Of a DNA stretch of 29,353 bases, positions 23,680 through 29,353 are shown piece by piece. Position 1 is the first letter of the stretch; each line of letters opens with the position of its first letter. The translations under genes and the position numbers were made by a program. Source of the stretch: JBDRNO01 sp043811005 (GTDB lineage Bacteria; Bacteroidota; Bacteroidia; NORP154); assembly GCA_043811005.1 (NCBI GenBank), contig JBDRNO010000077.1, positions 1-29,353 of the forward strand, given 5' to 3'. The notes under the pieces are model-generated. The model was given only the letters and a program-made list of their open reading frames with translations. It was not told where the DNA came from and ran no database searches.

Positions 23680-24570
23680 TTATTCAGGAAAAATAAAATT
23701 AACGGAATCGGAAAGCGCATAACTGCCAAATACTCCAACTGCATCAGCAAATTGAGAAGAGTTGATGAACACGGGTTCTGCAAAAGGGTTTGCCTGGGCT
23801 AATCTTTGCTTATCCAGCTTATCATAGAACTCAAACATATTTTCATCACATGATTGAAGAAAAATATAAGCCACATCATCTTCATTGTGTTTATATGCCG
23901 GTTCTATTACATAAGACATTGGTAACCCATTTTGATTTACAGCGCTATAAATTGTTCTGCCTATTTCGGTAATTGAAACAAATTCTGCTCCTGAACAGGA
24001 ATGGAAATCATTTACATCGGTAGTTGAACTGTCAACCATCCGATGCATCTCAAACCGGTAATAATTATCCATCGAAGGGTCATCAGTGAAATGTGATACA
24101 ATACCTTCGTGTTCGCCATAAATATCTTGAAATTGTTCAATATATGTAACAGAATCCAGCTGAACTACAGATTGATTGGTAGATGTGTTTGCCGAATATG
24201 TTTTTCCGGCATATTCAATTTTTAGATGATAGGTAATATTCTTTTGTGTGAGTTGGCTGCCTTTGTAAAAATAATCATACTTACAATAAAATTCATTAAG
24301 AGTTGAATCAGGGAACAAAACATCCGAACCCAAGCTACTTGTTATTATCACATTAGCATCTCTTATAAATAAATCATTATAGGATTGTTGTGTATCGAAA
24401 TACGGAATGGTTTTAAATAAATAAAGTTTCGGGATAGTGTTAGGTGTAAGGAGACATTGAATAGATGGTTTACTTTCATATGCTTGCGGTTTAATTGTAA
24501 TATCTTTTTCGCAAGCAAATAATATCATCAATCCTATAATTCCGAAAGATTTTGTAGTTGCCGGCTTCAT
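23680..24570 (-). CDS. DUF4249 family lipoprotein
   Basis: The 296-residue protein has a signal ending LMILFAC (Cys20 lipidated). It continues with EKDITIKPQAYESKPSIQ, then TPNTIPKLYLFKTIPYFD, and later YHLKIEYAGKTYSA, the usual DUF4249 layout: an N-terminal beta-sandwich that looks like a starch-binding-lipoprotein partner, followed by DDPSMDNYYRFEM. DUF4249 genes are regularly paired with TonB-dependent receptors in Bacteroidota, as here (11 bp downstream of the receptor gene), so it is probably a surface-exposed lipoprotein capping or assisting that receptor. The ligand is unknown. Confidence 0.85.
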   Translation of the reverse strand: MKPATTKSFGIIGLMILFACEKDITIKPQAYESKPSIQCLLTPNTIPKLYLFKTIPYFDTQQSYNDLFIRDANVIITSSLGSDVLFPDSTLNEFYCKYDYFYKGSQLTQKNITYHLKIEYAGKTYSANTSTNQSVVQLDSVTYIEQFQDIYGEHEGIVSHFTDDPSMDNYYRFEMHRMVDSSTTDVNDFHSCSGAEFVSITEIGRTIYSAVNQNGLPMSYVIEPAYKHNEDDVAYIFLQSCDENMFEFYDKLDKQRLAQANPFAEPVFINSSQFADAVGVFGSYALSDSVNFIFPE

Positions 24571-24581
24571 AATACTTTTCG

Positions 24582-26876
24582 TTAAAATTTAAAACTCCAG
24601 TTTAGACTTGGTATAATTGGAAGTAATGAAACTTCTTTTGCCAGAGGCAAACCTGTTACCGGATCGGTTGTTAAATAAACATAGTATGGGTTTAATCTGC
24701 TATAAACATTGTATATCCCTAATTTCCAGAAATATTGCACAGGATGATGAAATACCTTTCGCATATTAGAGCGATAAATAATATTTATATCAAGCCGATG
24801 GTAAGGACGGTAACGGTAATTATTTCGAGTTGTATAGTCGGAATAGGTCCCTCCATATAATGAACCATCCTGGGCGACAGTAACTCTTCCCAAAGGCAAT
24901 GTATATGATCCACCGGAAGTGAAAACCCAATCCGCTGAAAAAACCCATTTTTTATTCAGTTCATAGACTGCTACAATAGAAATATTATGCCTGTTGTCAT
25001 AGGCAAACGGGAATGGATCTCCCCGATTTAAAGAGTCAAATTGTTGCGTTGTCCGGGAAAGCGTATATGATGTCCAACCGGTAAGTTTTCCAAAACTTTT
25101 TTTTGCGAAAAATTCAATTCCGTAACTCAAGCCCTCTCCAAATGTCAACTGTTGGTCTATCTCTTTGTATGTTTGAAGCTGTGTTCCTTCTTTAAATAAA
25201 ACCTGATTTTGCATTGTTTTATAATATGCTTCCACACTTGTTTCTATAGTGTTATTCTTGAAGTTTTTAAACCATCCTAATGAAACTTGTTGACTGATTT
25301 GTGGTTTTACAATTTTACTGCTGCTTATCCAAATATCTGTTGGCAGTGAGGCAGTGTTGCTTTGAACTAAATGTAAAAACTGATTCATTTTTGTATATGA
25401 GGCTTTAACAGAGGAGGATGCACTGAGTGAATACTTCAATGAGGTGCGTGGTTCAATATCCTGATACTGGATATTTTTATCAAAAAATACAGGTATCCTT
25501 GCTCCTAAATAATAACTTATCTTTTTATTAATTTTAAATTCATCACCTGCATAAAGTGCTATTTGATTACTATATTTTTCTGTTATGCTATCAGGTTTTA
25601 TTGTTGTTATTTTCCCTGTAACAGGAATTTTAGATGATATTGCAGAGGGGATAAAAGTTCTATAGGAATAACTGGCCCCGAATTTAATATTATGGCTTGT
25701 ATTGGGGAACGCTTGAAAATCTGTTTTTCCTGTAAGGTCTCTGATTCCTGAATAAAGTTGTGAATAATACTTGTCCTGCGTAGTTGTTAAATCATTGTGA
25801 TAATCATTGTAAACCAATGATGTATTAGAAAATATTTTAGTTCCAAATAAGTGGTTCCATCGTAAGGTTGCCGTTTTATTTCCAAAATCAATACCATAAT
25901 TTAAACTGCTTGCTGCTGTATAGGCAGCATTATCAAGTCCTGAAAACAGGCTTAAATAAATCCTGTTGTTTTGATTTAGTGAATAATTAATTTTAGCATT
26001 TACATCATAAAAATAATAATCAAGTGTGCTTTTTTTATATACTGCCTTCATTATCAGGTCTGCATAACTTCGTCTTCCTGAAGCTATGTATGAACCTTTT
26101 CCTTTGTTTATAGGACCTTCTAATGTGAGGTTGGATGTAAGCAAGCCAATTCCGCCATATCCGGAGAATTTGTTTTTATTTCCTTCTTTCATTGTAATTT
26201 TAAGAATTGAACTTAATCTACCTCCATATTCAGCAGGGAATCCACCCTTAATTAGCGAAATATTATTTAAAGCATTACTGTTGAAAGTACTGAAAAGTCC
26301 GTAAAGGTGGTTAGGATTATAAATTGTGGCTTCATCCAATAGTATTAAATTCTGATCCGCGTTTCCTCCTCTAACGTAAAAATTACTTGTTCCTTCTTTT
26401 CCGGCCTGAACTCCCGGTAGTAATTGTATAACTTTTAAAACATCCGTTTCCCCTCCGATTGCGGGTAATTCTGTAATTTGTTTAGTAGGGATTTTAATTA
26501 TTCCCATTTGAGCTTTTTGAACATTTTCATCATTTCTCTCTGCCGAAACAACAACTTCATTTAAATTATAGTCTGAAGAAGCCAGTAAAATATCCAATTT
26601 ATGATTTTTATTCCCAAAAAGGATTTTTGTTTGATTATTGTATCCTATGAAAGAATAAATCAACGTGACAGAATCTTGTTCAGGTATTGTTAACGAGTAA
26701 TATCCATAGGTATTGGTTGTTGTTCCTGCTATAAGTTTTGCATTATAAACTGATGCGCCAATTAATACTTCTCCAGATGTTGTATCTTTCACATAACCGC
26801 TAATTGTGATTTTCTGTGCCTTAAGTGCAGGAAATAATGAAAGAAAAAATACAATTAGAAATATTGTTCTTTTCAT
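24582..26876 (-). CDS. TonB-dependent receptor with carboxypeptidase-regulatory-like N-terminal domain
   Basis: The 764-residue protein begins with a signal peptide (1-20, ending ALKA). A CarboxypepD_reg-like domain follows (about 22-105: ISGYVKDTTSGEVLIGASVY, GTTTNTYGYYSLTIP), then NEVVVSAER, a plug domain (about 125-235: VLKVIQLLPGVQAGKEGTSN, FYVRGGNADQNLILLDEATI, GGFPAEYGGRLSSILKI) and a 22-strand-type barrel ending in SLNWSFKF. It is smaller than SusC-type importers and lacks a SusD partner. It heads the eight-gene minus-strand run with DUF4249, the lipoprotein, the barrel and the pgs genes. Its natural substrate is unknown; given its position it could take up a peptide or glutamate polymer, or a cofactor for the system. 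Confidence 0.92.
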   Translation of the reverse strand: MKRTIFLIVFFLSLFPALKAQKITISGYVKDTTSGEVLIGASVYNAKLIAGTTTNTYGYYSLTIPEQDSVTLIYSFIGYNNQTKILFGNKNHKLDILLASSDYNLNEVVVSAERNDENVQKAQMGIIKIPTKQITELPAIGGETDVLKVIQLLPGVQAGKEGTSNFYVRGGNADQNLILLDEATIYNPNHLYGLFSTFNSNALNNISLIKGGFPAEYGGRLSSILKITMKEGNKNKFSGYGGIGLLTSNLTLEGPINKGKGSYIASGRRSYADLIMKAVYKKSTLDYYFYDVNAKINYSLNQNNRIYLSLFSGLDNAAYTAASSLNYGIDFGNKTATLRWNHLFGTKIFSNTSLVYNDYHNDLTTTQDKYYSQLYSGIRDLTGKTDFQAFPNTSHNIKFGASYSYRTFIPSAISSKIPVTGKITTIKPDSITEKYSNQIALYAGDEFKINKKISYYLGARIPVFFDKNIQYQDIEPRTSLKYSLSASSSVKASYTKMNQFLHLVQSNTASLPTDIWISSSKIVKPQISQQVSLGWFKNFKNNTIETSVEAYYKTMQNQVLFKEGTQLQTYKEIDQQLTFGEGLSYGIEFFAKKSFGKLTGWTSYTLSRTTQQFDSLNRGDPFPFAYDNRHNISIVAVYELNKKWVFSADWVFTSGGSYTLPLGRVTVAQDGSLYGGTYSDYTTRNNYRYRPYHRLDINIIYRSNMRKVFHHPVQYFWKLGIYNVYSRLNPYYVYLTTDPVTGLPLAKEVSLLPIIPSLNWSFKF

Positions 26877-26930
26877 AAAATTAATATTATGATTTTAATC
26901 AAATGTCTTAATTAAGATTATTAAATGTTT

Positions 26931-26942
26931 AAAAGGTTGGGT
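26931..26942 (-). promoter_or_regulatory. ACCCAACCTTTT motif upstream of the TonB receptor gene
   Basis: The minus strand reads ACCCAACCTTTT 55-66 bp before the receptor ATG. Exactly the same 12 bases occur at 29164-29175, before the ECF sigma gene. An AACC core is common in -35 elements of ECF promoters, so both genes may respond to the same sigma factor. Chance or a repeat remnant is also possible. Confidence 0.35.
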
Positions 26943-26962
26943 AAAGGGGTGAAAAATTGCAT

Positions 26963-26986
26963 AAAAAAAACCGCTCAACAAAGCGG
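26963..26986 (-). terminator. Intrinsic terminator of the sigma/barrel operon
   Basis: On the minus strand CCGCT (26986-26982), a six-base loop and AGCGG (26975-26971) are followed by a run of eight T (26970-26963). An alternative longer stem pairs AAACCGCT (27007-27000) with the same AGCGGTTT. It begins just past the stop of the gene at 27010, so it ends that transcript and insulates the receptor operon. Confidence 0.8.
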
Positions 26987-27009
26987 GAAAATTTATTAAA
27001 GCGGTTTCT

Positions 27010-28563
27010 TTATTGAAACCTGTACCGAATGCCCGTTGCCAACCCTATGGAATAGGGATAGGACTTCACCGGTAAACTTTTGTTGATGGGCGTAATGGAT
27101 GTTCGCAAGCCGGGATTTAGCAGCAGCGAGAAACTCTTGAACAACCCAAACTCAGCGCCAACCCCTACCATCGCGCTGAAGTTCATATCCTGCAATCCTT
27201 CAAAATCCCCCGCCTCCACATCGTTGTTCTCCCCGTCAAAGTCCTCCATTTCCACCTCCATATCTTCACTCATCACAAAATTAGCCGAGAACCCTGCCGT
27301 AATGAAATAACGTGTTTTTCCATTGCCGATACGGTATTCCACCATCAGGGGAACATTGATAAAGCTCAATCGCTGTTTCGAATTAAATGACGTTTCAAAC
27401 TCATCTTCATTATTTCCGTTTTGCTCCTCTAAGTCATTTCCGTTAAACTCAGTGCTGCCCATAGAAGTACTCAGCGTATAAATTCTTTCAATGGTATCCA
27501 CCTGCACCAAGGCGTTGACCGGGTTGTAATGCTGCCTGTAAGTGCTGTAAAATACCCCGCCTTTTACCATCCACCTGTCATTAATATCAAAGCCCGCCAT
27601 TAAACCGGAGGTATATGCAACCCCACCTTTTTCATTTTGGTTGAAATAGGAGGCCGAAACATCAGGATTTAGCGCAGCCGTATTGTTTGTCAACTGCCTG
27701 TAGGTAAAGTCAGGGGAAAAGAAAGCGGTTAGGGAAAAGCGCGAAACTGCCTTTGTCGCTTCCTCCTGCTCCACATTTGGCAGGTTTGCATTTGTTTCAG
27801 CAGTATCCGACTCAGCCGCTGCCATCGCTTCGGGTATATCTGCAATTGTTGAATTCAAATCGGCAGGAGCATCCTCATCATCTGTGCTTAATAGCGTATT
27901 CACAGCTTCATAATGTTCAATGTCAACTGTTGCCGCTGCCACTTGAATAACTTCATTGCTGACCATTGCCGTATTTTCATCTTCTGTCAAGGTTTCATCC
28001 CCCACTTCTTCTCTCTCAGTAACAATGTGTTCTGTGCCTGTGTTATCAATCTTGGCCGTTTCAGTTTCATGCATATTAACATGACCTTCTGATTCATCTG
28101 CTCTGTTGGATTCGACTGTGTTAGTCGAATGCACTGTAGTTGTTGGAGAATATGTCAATTCCCCATCGGCCTTTTCCATATTATTTTGTGCAGCACCAAT
28201 ACTTGTTTCTGCAATCGTATTACTACCACCACTTGTTACCGGTTTCCTTACCATATCTGAACCCTGCACAGCACCCTTGTTATCGGAAACCGCTGCATCA
28301 GGTATTGCATCAGTGGTCTGCACAACTTTCTCACTGTCATTCAGCCGCCACTCATAGAAAGCAACCGTACCCACCAACAGCGCCACCAACCCAATAGAAA
28401 GCCACCTTGCAAAGCCAAATCGCTTGCGGTAGTTCACCGCGTCAATGGTTTGCACACGCTCGTTCACCTTCTCCCAAAGCGCATCAGGCGGTGTTGTGCC
28501 ATGGCCCTTATAGCGGTCGCGTATCAGCTTGTCAAACTCCATATTTTCCAATCGGTCGCTCAT
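27010..28563 (-). CDS. Membrane-anchored protein with C-terminal outer-membrane beta-barrel-like domain
   Basis: The 517-residue protein starts with a cytoplasmic segment (about 1-50: FDKLIRDRYKG, PDALWEKVNERV) typical of proteins encoded after ECF sigma genes in Bacteroidota. One membrane helix follows (about 53-70, WLSIGLVALLVGTVAFYEW). A long acidic, Thr/Ala/Asn-rich linker (about 75-275) leads to a C-terminal porin-family barrel-like region (SRFSLTAFFSPDFTYRQL, YTSGLMAGFDINDRWMVKGG, SFINVPLMVEYRIGNG, and ending YPYSIGLATGIRYRF). The short N-terminal part may bind the sigma factor, making this an anti-sigma-like protein that reaches toward the outer membrane. It starts 7 bp after the sigma gene and is followed by a terminator. 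Base composition appears higher in G+C than the operon beside it. Confidence 0.8.
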   Translation of the reverse strand: MSDRLENMEFDKLIRDRYKGHGTTPPDALWEKVNERVQTIDAVNYRKRFGFARWLSIGLVALLVGTVAFYEWRLNDSEKVVQTTDAIPDAAVSDNKGAVQGSDMVRKPVTSGGSNTIAETSIGAAQNNMEKADGELTYSPTTTVHSTNTVESNRADESEGHVNMHETETAKIDNTGTEHIVTEREEVGDETLTEDENTAMVSNEVIQVAAATVDIEHYEAVNTLLSTDDEDAPADLNSTIADIPEAMAAAESDTAETNANLPNVEQEEATKAVSRFSLTAFFSPDFTYRQLTNNTAALNPDVSASYFNQNEKGGVAYTSGLMAGFDINDRWMVKGGVFYSTYRQHYNPVNALVQVDTIERIYTLSTSMGSTEFNGNDLEEQNGNNEDEFETSFNSKQRLSFINVPLMVEYRIGNGKTRYFITAGFSANFVMSEDMEVEMEDFDGENNDVEAGDFEGLQDMNFSAMVGVGAEFGLFKSFSLLLNPGLRTSITPINKSLPVKSYPYSIGLATGIRYRFQ

Positions 28564-28570
28564 TGTTGTT

Positions 28571-29146
28571 TTAACCCATCCTTCTTACTGCTTCCTTGTT
28601 ATTCTTTATTATGGCGGCTTTCAGCATCTTTCGCGCATCGTGCAACTGTGATTTCGATGTGCCCTCGGCAATGCCCATCATTTCAGCAATTTCTTTGTGC
28701 GAATATCCTTCCACTACGTAGAGGTTAAACACCTCCTTACAGCCCCTCGGCAACTGCCGGATAAGTTTTGTCAGTTCCACGGTTTCCAACGTGCTTAGAG
28801 CTGCATTCGCTTCGCTGAGTTCTTTGCCCTCATCTTCCCAATTGCTTAGTGGATAAAGTTTTTGTTTTTGCTGGTTATGCTGCAAGGCAGCATTTACAAA
28901 AATCCGTTTCACCCATCCACTCAATGCCTTGTAGTCCTTCAATTGCCCTATATTTTTGTAAACAAGATAAAAGCCCTGCTGGAATATTTCTTCCGCATCT
29001 TCCCGGTTTTGTGCATACCGATAACATACACTTAACATTTGCGGTGCATGCATATCATACAATGCTTTGCGTGCCTCAGGATTGCCTTTTGCAGAACCCC
29101 TCACCACCTTCTTTAAGTCATTAGGATCGATAATGCGTTTAATCAT
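28571..29146 (-). CDS. ECF-type RNA polymerase sigma factor
   Basis: The 191-residue protein is a sigma-70 family, extracytoplasmic-function sigma factor. Region 2 (about 20-90) shows NPEARKALYDMHAPQMLSVC, NREDAEEIFQQGFYLVYKNI and LSGWVKRIFVNAALQ. Region 4 (about 125-180) shows LIRQLPRGCKEVFNLYVVEG, then the helix-turn-helix YSHKEIAEMMGIAEGTSKSQ. It is expected to direct transcription in response to an envelope signal, with the downstream membrane/barrel protein as a likely control partner. ACCCAACCTTTT (29164-29175) lies 18-29 bp upstream of the ATG and may be part of an autoregulated promoter. Confidence 0.94.
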   Translation of the reverse strand: MIKRIIDPNDLKKVVRGSAKGNPEARKALYDMHAPQMLSVCYRYAQNREDAEEIFQQGFYLVYKNIGQLKDYKALSGWVKRIFVNAALQHNQQKQKLYPLSNWEDEGKELSEANAALSTLETVELTKLIRQLPRGCKEVFNLYVVEGYSHKEIAEMMGIAEGTSKSQLHDARKMLKAAIIKNNKEAVRRMG

Positions 29147-29163
29147 AGGATAAAGATACGACT

Positions 29164-29175
29164 AAAAGGTTGGGT
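29164..29175 (-). promoter_or_regulatory. ACCCAACCTTTT motif upstream of the ECF sigma gene
   Basis: The second exact copy of the motif at 26931-26942, read on the minus strand close to the sigma-factor start. It suits an ECF-type -35 element with the AACC core, but the distance to the ATG is short, so the transcript would have a very short leader. Tentative. Confidence 0.35.
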
Positions 29176-29217
29176 TTATTATAAAATATTAGTATTTGAA
29201 TTAAAGCGGAACACTAC

Positions 29218-29353
29218 TTAGTGTCCGTCTATAAAGTCCGAATGTTTGGATGAATTTTAAAATTACAAATTACAAGTACCAAATAACAAATAAATCACAA
29301 TGCTCAAAAACTCAATGACCAAAACTGTTTCGGTCATTTGATAATTGATATTT
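29218..29353. repeat. Right arm of 136 bp inverted repeat shared with the contig's left end
   Basis: Exact reverse complement of 6-141. Just before it, ACACTA (29211-29216) and TAGTGT (29219-29224) form a small hairpin that straddles the boundary and is absent from the left copy. The two copies therefore have different flanks, as expected of separate insertions of one repeat. Confidence 0.9.

Noticed and set aside
28106..28397. Plus-strand ORFs of 83-85 residues opposite the sigma-linked barrel gene
   Set aside because: They arise from the repetitive Thr/Ala/Glu codons of the linker on the other strand and resemble no protein.
6..29353. Terminal inverted repeats marking a transposon, linear plasmid or circular contig
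   Set aside because: The interior holds ribosomal and other housekeeping genes and no transposase or replication gene; a circular contig would show direct, not inverted, end repeats.

Overview
The window looks like a chromosomal contig from an anaerobic or microaerobic member of the Bacteroidota, probably from an environmental assembly. The evidence is: a TonB-dependent receptor paired with a DUF4249 lipoprotein, a type IX secretion sorting domain, an HU-CCDC81/SPOR protein, KDO-activating KdsB (an LPS-bearing diderm), starts that mostly lack Shine-Dalgarno sequences, and a TTG-N19-TAnnTTTG type promoter in front of rplM. No phage, plasmid, transposase, rRNA, tRNA or CRISPR was seen.

Layout. 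(1) 0.4-5.2 kb, minus strand: the translation cluster rplM-rpsI-rpsB-tsf-pyrH-frr in its usual order, but with repeat-filled gaps. (2) 5.2-10.2 kb: kbl, a collapsed T9SS-cargo pseudogene, dprA, kdsB carrying an in-frame palindromic repeat, and an HU/SPOR envelope protein. (3) 10.3-11.9 kb: hgcA and hgcB, the corrinoid protein and ferredoxin pair for mercury methylation, separated by an unusual 319 bp repeat-containing spacer. (4) 12.2-18.1 kb: an EndoQ-UvrD fusion for DNA repair, a class II Fic enzyme preceded by a dense array of TTGTGC/GCACAA sites, a decayed SplB-like radical SAM/HhH gene, and a PepSY-like lipoprotein. (5) 18.4-26.9 kb, minus strand: an AT-rich eight-gene run, TonB receptor - DUF4249 - lipoprotein - DUF2490-like barrel - pgsB - pgsC - pgsW-like - exported protein with an internal duplication. 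It joins poly-gamma-glutamate synthesis genes to outer-membrane parts. (6) 27.0-29.1 kb, minus strand: an ECF sigma factor followed by a protein with an inner-membrane segment and a C-terminal beta-barrel, ending in a clear intrinsic terminator.

A second layer covers the whole window: several families of short dispersed repeats fill nearly every intergenic gap. They include GGGGAGGG-type hairpins, CCAG-rich arrays, GGGCTTTAGCCC-type palindromes and GTGAAATTxGTG remnants. One has entered the kdsB reading frame, one has rewritten the PgsB C-terminus, and others separate hgcA from hgcB. A perfect 136 bp inverted repeat lies at the two contig ends, most likely copies of another dispersed repeat at which assembly stopped.

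Most likely to reward follow-up: the hgcAB pair in a Bacteroidota background, the poly-gamma-glutamate operon with outer-membrane partners and no visible CapA/PgsA, and the EndoQ-UvrD fusion. All functions are read from sequence features recognised by eye; no searches were run.
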